Positions 11,772 through 23,200 of a stretch of DNA of 64,000 nucleotides are shown here, piece by piece. A model generated the notes under the pieces. That model was given only the letters and a program-made list of their open reading frames with translations. It did no database searches and had not been told where the DNA came from. Made by a program: the position numbers and the translations under genes. Source of the DNA: Phlebiopsis flavidoalba (taxonomy: Eukaryota > Basidiomycota > Agaricomycetes > Polyporales > Phanerochaetaceae); assembly GCA_035772785.1 (NCBI GenBank), contig JAOCPU010000034.1, positions 124,001 to 188,000 on the forward strand, in the 5' to 3' direction. How positions within the stretch are numbered: position 1 is the first letter of the stretch; each line of letters opens with the position of its first letter.

Positions 11772-14060
11772 TTGGTGCACTTCGTATGTTTTGGTGGTCC
11801 CGTCTTGGCGTTGCTGACGACGTTTTCGACTGCACCACCGCCCATTTTTCAATGCCCTCCACTCTATCACGATATCCCGCCTCCCATACGCTTTCGGAGA
11901 TGCAACAGTCGTACGAATATATGGCCAGCATCTTTCACTATTTGCCATCACTTTCGGCCCACAGACGCCTCAACGCCGGAATAACAGCTCGCACGCCTTC
12001 TTATCATCCGACAAAAAAGAGAACGACGCGTCCTCGCATCAACTGGACACACTATTTCAGACCGCACGCTGTTTAACCGAACATACAAAGAAGACCTGGT
12101 CAACTGATACCAGCGCCGTCAAAAGGAAACCCACTATGCATGCGACCTACGGAGATGGCAGTTGCACTTCCTGTAAACCATCTGACGAGGAACCTGATGA
12201 TGAACGTCCACCGGTACGCGAAGGCCGAGGACCGGTTGTGGAACCGCGTCGCGCGCTTCACTGTGTCGGAGGCCACTATGCGGACCCCCGTCGTGATGAC
12301 AAATGATGAGGCCACTGTCCTTCTGCGACTTTCACATGCTTCAAGATTATACGATCATCGCCCCATCTCAACATTTTTGCCGCACAGCTCCCTTGGACCT
12401 GATCGAAAACTCAAGCCCTATCCACCATTCGCTTACCCGGCTAGCCCTACTTCTGGACCAAACACTCTACAGAACGTTGTCACCCCCCCCCCCCCCCCCG
12501 GAAAACTCAATCCGCAGCTGTTCCGCTCATGACCATTTCCTTGACGATCAAATAAACCCGCGCGGGCGTATCTAGCAGCCGACTGTGGCCCGAGCACTGC
12601 CCCAGACATTACCGTTGATCCTCAGAATCGGAGAATAGTTCTGGGGAGTCTCAAGAAGTGTCTTCTCCTGGCGCAGCGCTCTGCCCCCCTTACACCTCGC
12701 CCTCGCCCTCGTCGCGTCCACTTCTACTCGCAGAACGCATACACCTAGTAACACTTCCGCACACGACCTCGTCGGACCCCCCGGAATCCGTGGACTTGCA
12801 GTCGACGTTTAGTCTTCACATGCAATCCCCAGAGATGTCATTTGATATCCTGAATGAAGAATCTCTTTCATCACCTCGGCGAACTCGAGCTACACCCTTG
12901 CTGACGCAGACCAGAACGATGACACCTTTGACTTGGCGACAAGAGCAACTGAAGATGGAAGACATCGCTGCCTCAGTATATGAAACCCGTTATTGATATC
13001 GAAGAAGACACGTTTGACCTCGTCAAAGAGCGAAAGCGGATGGAGGCATGCCTTGAAGGCGTATGCGCCCATTCACGAGGAGAGTTTGGATGAGATTGTG
13101 ATTGGATATGCCTCCGGCCATAGAACAATGTACGTATGCAGTACGCGGGGTCCTCCATTATTACTCACACCATGCTCTTTTTAGCCTCCCCCAGACCAAC
13201 TTTGTCCACGAAGCTCGCATCCGAAAAACACTACGGATTCTGTTCATCGGCCTCCAGTATTCAGCTTGCCTCCCATCTCCCCAAAGACATCGAATGAAGA
13301 GCATGAGGACAAACCCGCCGGCTGAGGAACTCGCAGGTGAGCATTTTACAGCTTTTATTGCTGTTTCAGACTGACTGAAATAAGCTTCCGTAGTCCCCAC
13401 CCAAGCCGTCCCAGACACGGTCCCAGTTCTTGCTATGGCTAAGAAGATATTCAAGCTGTCACGCGAGCGAGACTCTGTGCCAACCTTGAGCCATCTACTC
13501 TACCATCGAAATCCGAGCAGCGGTTTCTGCGGGGCCCCGTCTCGAATCCTAACAACAGCTCCACCGCTAATCGCGCCTCAAATGGCATTTTCAAACTGCC
13601 AGCTCGTGTCGCTCCTCCAACGCATCGCTGACTATCAAGCCTCCTCTGCGTGTACGGACCGCATCAACCGCAGTCCCTGCCACACCCCTCTGCCAGCCTC
13701 ACCAGACCCCCTGCCACACCCAGGATAAACTGTCGCTCCCAGCTCAATGGCGACTCCGAGTGGCTTCCGCCGTCCTCCATCCGCGAGCACATCCGTCTCC
13801 ACCAAACCTATCGCAGGCCTCGAGACCTCAACGGCTCCGGCGTCTAGCCGACTGTACCGCCCCACACTTCCAAGTACCACCCGACGCGGAGGCCCCATTG
13901 GTCTTGCCCAGTCCAAGCCGATGCTTAGACAACCCTCTACTTCTACCGCCTCGACCACGTCTGGCGCCAAGTCCCACGTTACCAAGACCTACATCACGGC
14001 TGCCTGCACCCTCCAAGGCTACGTCGAGCGTTGCTCGGCGACTCTAGCCCAAATACCGCT
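11772..14060 (+). CDS. Candidate multi-exon gene, Ser/Thr/Pro-rich C-terminus, unknown function
   Basis: Not recognised, but protein-like across broken frames on the plus strand: LARLLIIRQKRERRVLA then TGHTISDRTLFNRTYKEDL (about 11,985-12,090), CKPSDEEPDDERPPVREGRG (about 12,170-12,230), an acidic patch DIEEDTFDLVKERKRMEACL (about 12,990-13,050), and a long Ser/Thr/Pro-rich basic tail (about 13,740-13,985, with SRLYRPTLPSTTRRGG). This pattern suggests a largely disordered protein. A run of 14 C at about 12,486 sits inside it. Start, stop and exon borders are not defined and it may be more than one gene. Confidence 0.3.
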
Positions 14061-14627
14061 GTCCATTTTTTACGGCCAGCTTAAAGGACCTTTTCTCTTC
14101 GTCTATGCTTGCTATGATAATGCATTCCGTTGAACTCACGTAAAATCGCATATACGCTCTCGTCTTCCGTTCTATTGTTTGCATCACCTTCCGAAACTTT
14201 TGCACATTCTCATTCATCCCTCATCGTCGTCATTGTTATCCCCAAGTTGTCCCTGCGTACCCCTTCGCACTTCGCACCCCACGTTTCTTCCGCCCGATCT
14301 ATCTATCTTTAAAGATATGTTTATAACCCTATGTTTTTTGGACGCCCGAAGAAACCTTTTCGAGCATGCTCACTAGGCTGTTGATTGAGTCGTATGCTCA
14401 AGCATCGAAAATTGAATTGAGAGACTCGACTGTCCATGTCATGCATGGTGGGAAATCGCTGACGTAAGCGTTTGCTACTTGTGCCAAGCCTTCAACTTGG
14501 TTTGCTACCACGAGCACTCATCTGCACCTTTCTCAGACATGTGAGTTCTGAATGCTTGTTGAACGCTCGAAATGCACATATTACGGACTAGAAATTTTTT
14601 GCGTTGTACACAGTGGTGGGCGATAGT

Positions 14628-15977
14628 ATGAACATCGACGGACAGCCGCTTTCTGTCGCACCCGTACACGATCGTGAAACACTCCCTTCAGAGCTATTTT
14701 ACGAAAATATTCGATGCGCTGCGTGGTATCGACGAACACAAGCATGCTCTTTTCTCCAGTTCGCTTGTCTCTCGCGCCTGGCGCGACATGACGCTGGGCC
14801 ATCGCTTCCACTCACTATCATTCTACATGGTCCGCACATTCCGTAGCCAGCAGCCTCCGAGTGACCAGTTGCTCGAGTTCATCAAGTCAGACGTGTTTTG
14901 TTATACACGCCACTACGTGCGACATCTCAATCTGCGCTGGCGAGGAATCCGAATCGACCCTCATTTTTTGCGCGTTTTGTCAACCACTTTCCTTCCCTGC
15001 ACGCTCTGGAGCTCAAAGGCCATTTTATCCTCACCCGCGGATATCTCGGTTCAGTATGAGCCTATTGTGCCGAGCATACGAGTCTTGACTGTCCATGGAC
15101 AACTTTCCGCTCGCTGGCGGGCGCAGTAGGCGGCACTTCAGCTCCTCGCTCTGCGAAATCCTGTGCCAATTCGCGTCGCTTGAAGAGCTTAGGCTCCTAT
15201 ACATTGGTGGCGTCTCTCAAGAAGGTGCCTCCAATCCCCATAACAGACAGTTGCCCGAGATCGACACTTTGGTCCTTCGGTGCATAGGTATCGAAGACCC
15301 TGTCGCTGGTGTCATCCATCAGTTGGCAGGGCGGCGGCCACTGCGTCGGCTCGATCTACTAGCGAGTATACTGGCGAAGATCTACAGGACACGTTGAACG
15401 TCGTCAAACTATTCGACGCGGCGCCAGAACACATTCGATTCAGTCTTACATGCTGGGGCAAAGAGATGAGTGGTATGTAGTATATTTACCCACGTGTACG
15501 TTTTAGACTGACGAATTGCTACTCGCAGTGGACCTGGGCTGCCTACCGGGCATGAGACGCCTCACCATCGCTATTGAGATTAGCCCCCATGAGGCCTCAA
15601 CTTACCCGTGGCATTGCGGTATCAACAACAACACGCCATGGAAGGAGGCAAACCAGTGCCTTGCTACCCTAGAGCCCCCCGTTGTTGCCTGGAGTGCATC
15701 GACATCTATATTGGCCCCCGCAGATAGCGAGCTGGAAGGGCTGTTTCTGCCTCTCATGCAGGCTGCGCTGCACGAACTAGACGCGACAGTGTTGCGCGCG
15801 TTCGAGGACACAACTCTTCGACTCCATACAGAAGGACGGCTTGGACACGTCGCGGTTTCGTTGTACCGCGAAGTTCCGACTGAGATTGGGCTCGACCCTC
15901 GGTTCGTTTGCCCCTCGACAGAGTGCTTGCGCGGGTTACTACCGAGGTTGGATCAGGCAGGGATCCTACACGTCTAG
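14628..15977 (+). CDS. F-box protein A (F-box plus degenerate LRR-like tail)
   Basis: Basidiomycete F-box protein, expected to be a substrate adaptor of an SCF ubiquitin ligase. ATG 14628 gives MNIDGQPLSV; the F-box follows as LPSELFYE then IFDALRG...LVSRAWRDMTLGHRF (about 14,690-14,815). A one-base slip at about 14,707 separates the two halves. Conserved downstream blocks shared with B and C: DPHFLRVLS (about 14,955-14,985), QYEPIVPSIRVLTV (about 15,053-15,095), FLCEIL/CQFASLEELRLL-type block (about 15,150-15,200), VIHQLAGRRPLRRLDL (about 15,310-15,360), APEHIRFSL (about 15,425-15,450). A 56-bp intron (15473-15528, GTATGT...CAG) precedes VDLGCLPGMRRLTI. The protein ends AGILHV, stop TAG 15975-15977. 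Other frame shifts are needed near 15,100-15,370. It is a paralogue of the two F-box genes at 29.9-32.9 kb. Confidence 0.78.
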
Positions 15978-16703
15978 AGTGCTCCGTACGGTTCAGCTTT
16001 CGTCTCTATGTAATGTGCGGGCACATTCTTTGTAGATGTACTGAGGGACTCTAGAATACTTGTCGGTCCGTTTATCCGTTTGAATCCCATGCATATCTGG
16101 AATTCATTACTTTCGTAATGTTGACGTGCAATCGAACCTGCGCCTGGGATCGTCAAACCACACCTCAGGGCCTCGTGGCTCTCGCCCGCCGGTACGGGCA
16201 CCGGCAGCGTATTCGCTCTCTTCCTCGTCGCAGCAGCATAGCACCCTCACCTCCTCGCGCTCCGGCACACTGCTACTCACCTCCTGGCGGTCTCTTCAGG
16301 TATTATATACGCTCAACAGCTTTCTCGGCTCTCGACGTCTGCCATGCATCTTGACATTCGAGCTGCTCACTGATGCACCCCCACACGAGCCACTTGAAAT
16401 GGATGCCACAAAGGGAACATGTATGCACCACGACACAAATACAACTGCACACTATCTACAACTTATTTTACACTTTTGTACTTTCTTGTATGTACACACA
16501 CACATGGCGTGGGGGCTGCATATCCGGGCATGACGATGACGATGATGGCGAGGGACAAGAGAAGAAAGAAAAAAAAGGAGGCGAAATCGACGAGATCAAA
16601 AAAGAGAAGGAGAAAGAGTAGGGGGAGAAAAGGTTCCAGACAGAGACACAAGTACAGACTAGACGTTCACGGTATAAGCTACAAAAACCGCCGCGCGGCA
16701 CGC
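15978..16703. other. Spacer between F-box A and phosphatase 3' end
   Basis: Contains the stray phosphatase-exon copy described separately, then AT-rich and purine-rich sequence (16,550-16,640, GAGAAAGA-type) that is probably the 3' flank of the minus-strand phosphatase. No gene is seen in it. Confidence 0.5.
16146..16284 (+). repeat. Partial duplicate of a Pps1 exon
   Basis: This stretch is a diverged direct copy of 17,437-17,563 inside the phosphatase gene. Shared blocks include GGATCGTCAAACCACACCTC at the start and CTCCGGCACACT followed by ACTCACCTCC at the end. It corresponds to the exon segment that encodes EVWFDDPRF in the intact gene (read on the minus strand). It lies about 420 bp past the gene's stop codon and is not part of a longer frame, so it looks like a fragment left by local duplication. 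Confidence 0.8.
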
Positions 16704-19700
16704 TCAACTCGGCGGCCGCAGATACTTCTCGTTCAGCAAATGCACCTCCTTCGCGAGGACGGGCCAGTTGAGACACGCGCGAGCTCCGCGCGGAGCCGGC
16801 GCTCGTCGCCGCCCGCGCGCTCGCGCGCAAGGCGCACCTCCCACCCGAGCAGGTTGTACAGCAGGCGCATGTTCGGCTGGATGAGCACCGAGAGGCGGCG
16901 CGAGCGCACGATGAGGTACGCGTCCACGAGGGGGACGCCCAGGTGCTGCATCACGTATGCGATCTACGTTTGCTGCGTGTCAGTCCGTCGACCTCATGCG
17001 AGGGAGGATAAAGAGACGCACGGTGACAGTCGCGCTGCGGGACACGCCCACGCGGCAGTGCACGAGCACCTTCCCGCCCTGCGCGCGCGCGGCGTCGATC
17101 CACGCGCACACGCGCCGGCAGCTGCGGCGCGAGCGAGTCGATGCCGTCGTCGCACACGCCCTGGATGTCGAGCACGCGGATGCGGCCCTCGCGCTCCTCG
17201 ATGTAGAGGCTGCCCGGCTTCGCGGAGCACCCGCGCTCGGGCGGGACGAGCGCGCACTCGCCGACGGACACGACGTGCGTGATGCCGAGCGCGTGCAGCA
17301 TGTACGCGTTCGCCGCGTGGTTCCTGCGCTCACACGTCAGCCCCTTCCTCCTTCTCAAACATGCTAAAAAGGCGACTCACAGGTTCCCGAGATACAAAAA
17401 CGGCAACACCCGACTCGGGAAGCTCCCATCGAACCGCGGATCGTCAAACCACACCTCGTGGCCCTCGCCCGCGGGCAGCGACCCAGGGAGCGTGTTCGCC
17501 CTCTTCCTCGTCACAGCAAGCACCCCCGCGCCCTCGCGCTCCGGCACACTACGACTCACCTCCCCCTCCGTGCTACTCCTCTGCACGGCCCCCGCCGCAG
17601 ACTCAGCCGCCGCGCGCTCGCGCCGCAGCCGCGCCGCCTCGACGCGCCGCAGCGCGGCGACCTCGGCGGGGTACACAAAAAAGCTCCGCCGCTTCTCGTT
17701 CTGCAGCAGCAGGTACGCCTCCGGCAGGCACACGCCCCGCGCCGCCATGAGCACGCACAGCGCGAGCGCGCTGCTCTCCGTGTACCCGTCCGCCGCGTGC
17801 AGCAGCACCTTGAGCGGGCGCGTGCGGCCCGCCGGCGCGGGGGGCGCGGGCGCGGTAGCGGACGCCGCGCGCATGCGCGTGTACGGCGCGGCCTGCTGCG
17901 CGAGGAACGGCGGCGAGGCGAGCGGGAGGCTGCTGGGGCCGAACTGTGTGTGTTGGTGGTATCCGAACGCAGCCGCGTTCGTGCTGCGTCTTGCGACCGG
18001 ACGACTCGCAGCGTCGCGCGCGCGGAGCGCACCGTACGTCAGCGGCTCGGCGGGGCGCAGCAGCGCCAGCAGCCACGCGACGAACGGGCCGACGCCGTGC
18101 GCGGCGTACGCGACGGAGCTCGGGAACGCGAGGTGCGCGACGAGGGTGCGGCGGCGGCGCGGGGCGCGGCGGGAGCGGCGCGGCGTCGGCTCGCTCGCGC
18201 CGCCCGCGCGGAGGCAGCGCTCGGCCCAGCGGCGCTCGAGCCGGGCGACGTGCTCCTCGACCGCGCGCATGTGCGCCGCGGTCGGGAACGGCGCCATGTC
18301 GTCGCACTCGACGCACACGTCGAACCCGCGGCGGTCGTTTGTCCCACTCCTCCGTTTGCCCCGGAAGCGGCGGGGCGCGCGTCGGCGGCGTTGCCGAGGA
18401 AGATCTGCCGCGCGCGGGGTCCCAGCGGCCGTGGAGCGTCTGTGCGGCGCTGAGCTCTTCTGGCTCGCCGTCCGTGTAGATCATCGCTCGCCTGCGTGAG
18501 CTCGCGCATCTCGTCCTTTTCGCGCTGCGCAAACGAGATATCGTGTTCGCCTTGAGGACGCGCCCGGGCCGGCGCCATGGGCGCATCGAGCACGTGCGTC
18601 TCGCCCTCGGTCCGCGCGTCCGTCCCGTTCGTGTGCGCCTGGTTGCGCGCCGACGACGACCTCGCCCTCGGGGCCCGCGACCTCGTCCGCCGTGCGCACA
18701 CGACGACGTGTGGCGCCTCCTTCGCGATCTCGGCCGCTGCGTGGCAGCGAGGACGAACACATTGTAGTACAGGAGGCTTCATGCCCCAACGCCGCGCGCT
18801 GCGCCCCTCTTCGCCGCAACGGCGTGCGCAAAATGCGTCGCGACCGCAAGCGCGCGGCCTGCGTATTGCCCCTGGGCGAATAAACCACAATATCCGAGAG
18901 CGTCGCGTATATCGGCTGCACACCACAGATCCATCATTACTTATCCTCCACACGGCATGAAACGCCACTCACGACTTGAATCCCAAAATTTCAGGAGACT
19001 GATCCCTCGGGCACGCGCGGCTCCACAAAGCGCGTCTCCCCCGTCTCGCGCGTCGTGCACAGCAGCTCGCGCGGCGCAAACGTCCGACGTGAGCAGCACC
19101 CGCTCCGGCCGCGGCTTCTCCTCCTTCTCCCCCTCCTCCGCGCCGAGCATCTCCGCGTCCGCGTAGGGGGCGGCGTCGCGGCGTCTCGGGCGCCGGCGTG
19201 TCGAGCAGCGGCGACGGCGTACCGCCGCTGCTCTCGCTCGACGTGCTCGACGCGTTCGAGAGCCGGTGTGCGTGGTGCGGCGGGTCTGTGGGCTCGCATC
19301 AGCCTCCGTGGTCTGCGCGACACAAATGGACATGGCGGCGCGGCCCCTGTCCCGGCGGGTCAAACCAGGGCGCAGCGGACGGGCTGGGCCACTGACCCGC
19401 AAAAAAACCCGCGCACAACGCAGAGAGCAGCACTCACCCTTGGCGGCGCGCGCCGTGTCCGATTCGCGCTGAGCGCAGGGCGCGCCTGCGCACGCATGAC
19501 TGACGGGGTGCATATGCGCGCCCTCGCCCTCCTCCACATCACAGCATCCACATCCATGCCCACCACGCCGACCGCGCCCTCCTTCCCCCCACCTGCCCTC
19601 AAACACCTCCTCGTCGCTGTGCTCAGCTCCTCGTCTTCTTCATCGTCGTCCGACTCGACGTCGGACTCGGGCGCGCGCGCGTCCTCGTCCGACGCGACCC

Positions 19701-20190
19701 ACACGAGCCCGCGCAACGCGCGGCACGGCCGCCGCGCCGCCTGGCACAAAGAACGCCGTCTGCGCCGCGTTCGGGCCCTCGAGGCCGTGCAGGAACGGAA
19801 AGAGCACACGCCGTCGGGCGCGTGCGCCGTCGTGTGCGCGGCGTGCAGGGATGCCCACTGGGAGGCGGTCAGTGCGCGCGGATCGGCGGCGGGCCTTCGT
19901 CCGGTGGCGTCTTCGATTGTGCTTGGTGGTGGGGTGTAGAGCGAGATGGGGGCGGGTGCAGCACGGGCAGGCTCGCGAGGAAGCCTTCGGGGTATTGTAG
20001 TCCGTGCACGCCGTCGGGCGGCGGCGGCGGGGCGGCCGACCGCTGTCTGAGAGCTGCAGCTTGCAGCGGCGCTTTGTACTTCGACAGGCAGCCATGCTGG
20101 GGTTCTGATGTGGCGGGAAGTGGAATGGTGGTCAGTGAAGCTGCGGAGGCGGGTGCAGAGGGCGGGACGCACAAGATCGGCGCGCGCGCG
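16704..20190 (-). CDS. PPS1: Pps1-like dual-specificity protein phosphatase
   Basis: Fungal Pps1-type phosphatase (in yeast linked to S-phase/DNA-replication control). Blocks in order on the minus strand: FPFLHGLEGPNAAQTAFF (about 19,745-19,800), RGLVWVASDEDAR (about 19,675-19,715) with an acidic run, MLGAEEGE and PRPERVLLTSD (about 19,085-19,155), YATLSDIVVYSPRGNT (about 18,865-18,912), a long frame 17,377-18,318 with KVLLHAADGYTESSALAL (about 17,750-17,810) and EVWFDDPRFDGSFPSRVLP, then NAYMLHALGITHVVSVGE (about 17,260-17,310). The catalytic loop VHCRVGVSRSAT is at about 17,025-17,065. An intron GTGCGT...GTAG precedes IAYVMQHLGVPLVDAYL. The C-terminus is WPVLAKEVHLLNEKYLRPPS, stop TGA 16704-16706. 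One-base frame slips occur near 17,118 and 16,785 and more in the N-terminal part; the start is uncertain. Very GC-rich. Confidence 0.85.
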
Positions 20191-20213
20191 CACTTGGTGT
20201 GTGTGTGTGTGTG
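20181..20213. repeat. Simple repeat (CG)n then (GT)n
   Basis: Five CG units are followed after a short interval by about eight GT units, just upstream (in the gene's sense) of the phosphatase coding region. A plain microsatellite. Confidence 0.85.
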
Positions 20214-23200
20214 GTTGCGGTGTCGGCGATCGCCTGCGTGATGGGGGTCTTGTCTGTTGTCGTTGGTGTCGTGCAATGGGTGTGCGTGGGTGTGTGGGCG
20301 TGCGGCGGGGTGCCGTGGTGGCGGCGGTGCAGGGAGGGCGACGGGGGCGGTGGTGGTAGAGAGAAAGAAGGAGGGCGAGAGATAAGCACGGACGACACCC
20401 CTCTCGAGCGGAAGAGACGCCTCGCGAGCGTGATAGTATTGGCTCCTGTGCCGTCGTGTGCGGGCTCCGCGCAGTGCCCTCTGCTCGTATCGGCGGTTCG
20501 TGCTCGTCGTCGGCGGGTCGTACGCGTGCAGGCGTGTGTCGAGCAGCGTCGTGGTGGTGGTGGTGGGACAGCGGTGAGGCGAGCGTGTGTGCGGGCTACA
20601 GCACATCGGACGCGGGCGGCTAAGCGGGTGGGATCGAAAGCTCTCGTCGGGGGCGGTCCAGGCTCGCCCGCTTCGCACCTGATTTCATTCACGCCCGCCT
20701 CGCCTCGCCCCTTTGTTCTCTCCCGCCGTCGCTGCCCCCGCCAGTCGCTGCCCCCGCCAGCAAAGCACACCCCGAGCGCGGCCCTCTTGCGCTCCCACAC
20801 ACAAGGCGACCAGCTGCTGCTCTTGTGCGCCACAGCCGCCCAGCCAGAAGGCCAAGGTGCGCAGCCCCAATCGCAGGCTGGGGGGCCTGGATAGGGCAGG
20901 TGCCGGACGCCCTGCCCCTCAGATCTGATCGAAGCTCATTGAGATCTCGCCTGCCCCGCCCCCTCACAACTACGCGCAACCTCAACGCTGCCGCTCCGCG
21001 TCGCCACCCACGAACAAGGACGTGCACAGGCTCTGCTTATGCACTCGCTGCATTCATAAAGTTGACTGTCGAGCCACCGCTCGGTCGCTCGACGCTTGCG
21101 TCACGCCACGCCTGGGCGGATGCACCGTAAGCACCCCACCCATTTAACCTCCAGCGTCTCCGCAGGCAGATCACGTCGACAGAACTGGCCACACCCCCGC
21201 ACGCACCGCCCTGGCCCCACGCGCAGCCATCAAGGCGTTTTAAGCCGCAGAAACCTCAGCCGCCAGCCGGTTTTTTTTTTTTTTAGAGCTACCGTACCTC
21301 GCGTCGGGCGTCTTCCTACCGTCGTCCTCATTAGATGCCTCGCGTCCCCCTCCTGCGCCGGGGCTCGATGGGCCTGGAGTACGCACGCGTGCGCAATAGG
21401 GCCAGCCTCCTGAGACGTGGCAATTAGGGATATGGCATCAGCCGTGTGCAGCGAGGACGATGCGGATTCGTTGTCACGGTCAATTCTGATGGTGGGGGAC
21501 CCAGTCCATGGAGTGGTTGATGCAGAGGCTCAGGGATCGGTGCCGCGGTGGTTTCCGTCTCTTTTGCCTCACGTTCGTCAGGCGTCGCGTTGACTTCAGA
21601 CGTCTCTTGTTCCACCTGTCAGCGGTCGCTCCCTGTGATGTTCACAGAAAGCGGACTCGAATGTCGGAGCAGCAACTGACCCCCCCCGTTTTTTTTGGGC
21701 CCTCTTTTTTTGTAGTGTAGCGCGTCCAAGTAGTCTCACCCGCACCAGCATGTCACCCGCGTTGACGTCGGCAGCCGGGGGGGGGAGGGGGGGGGGGGAC
21801 CAAAATGGAAAAAGCACACACGCCCACAAAGGCGACTCGCGTTCCGTCGCAGCGCACGGCGGGGGAGTACGGAAATAGTCGTGAGAGGGCCGGGGCCGAA
21901 GCGCCACACCTTCGACGTCGTTCCTTACCAACCTTTCGCATCTCGACCCGTGTCTCTCCCTTCCATGGTGATTTTTATATAAATACGTCCCGCTCTAGCG
22001 GGTACCGCCGAACATGGACCTCACTCGTTGTGCGAGCTGACATCGCGTCTCATTAACCAACCGATAACCCCTGCAAGCGGCATGCCCACAAACGCTGAAC
22101 TCACGCCGTTACCAACGCCACGTCCGCATGCACACGGACAAACCCGACCCACGCAGCCTGTGTAACCACATAAAAGCGGGAACAAAGACAGAAAAAGGGA
22201 AAAAAAAAAAACAATAAAATGCAAAAGGGGGAAATGAACTAAGAAAGGTAAGATAAAGCACAAATGAAAACTCCTCCACACCCCAAGGCCCGACCACCAC
22301 CCGCACGCGTCTCGGCGCCGGGCCCGCTGCCCGGACGACCAGCAGTACCAAAGGCACCGGGACATAAGTTTTCTAGAGGTAGAGAAACAGTAAGAAAAAA
22401 AAAGGAGACGTTCACTCACCCTGGCCGCTCCTTCGACCCTTCGGCCCCTTCCGGTCGGCAGCCCGTGCGTAGGTCCTTTAATGAGCAGCCCAAAGAACCA
22501 CCCACACCTTGGCCACATAAGTCCCGAAAACCCCCCTCAAAACACGCGCCCAGCGAACCATCCACACCCCGCTTACGCCACGACACCCGCCTATCGCTGT
22601 CTACCAGGACTACTGCGCCCCGCGCGGCGCCGCGTGGAGCGGCACGGCCGCTAGGATAGCAGTCGGCTCCGCCCACCAAGAGCACACTTCGAACGTAGTC
22701 GTGTTGGGCTGGGGAGTTGCCCGGTGCCTGTTGGGAGGGGGTTTGGGAAGGGCGGATGGAGGCATGGGCAGGGCGAGTTGTCGCTTGCGGGATTATCAGC
22801 CAGGCTTCTCTTTTGCGAGCCCAGGAGGGTGCGCGCACGCTTGTGCGTCCCGCCAGCGCACCCGGCCGTGACCATCCATTTTCCTTCCTGTTTCTGCTTT
22901 GTCGTCACTCGACTCACACAGCTACGCTCTTCGCTCGCCCTCCACTAACCAGAGTCGCCGCAGCCACCGCCCGCGTTTCTTACAAACACCCACGACCCGC
23001 TCCTAACGCGAAGCCCCCACCCTGCCCGAAGCCCAACATGCGAAGCCCACCCATTGCGATAGCCCCAGATAGCAGAACCCACCCAGATAAACGCCTCCCC
23101 CCCACAAGTCCATCCGCGCTGCATCCCCTATGAGCCCCGCCGCCTATCCCCCAATGTCAGGATCACCTATCACGCAATTTTGCCACCCTGTCTCAGATTA

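Noticed and set aside
17279..18499. Long plus-strand open frame of 406 codons
   Set aside because: It is the antisense shadow of the GC-rich Pps1-like gene; composition is Arg/Ala/Ser-rich and no domain is present, while the minus strand carries the phosphatase blocks.
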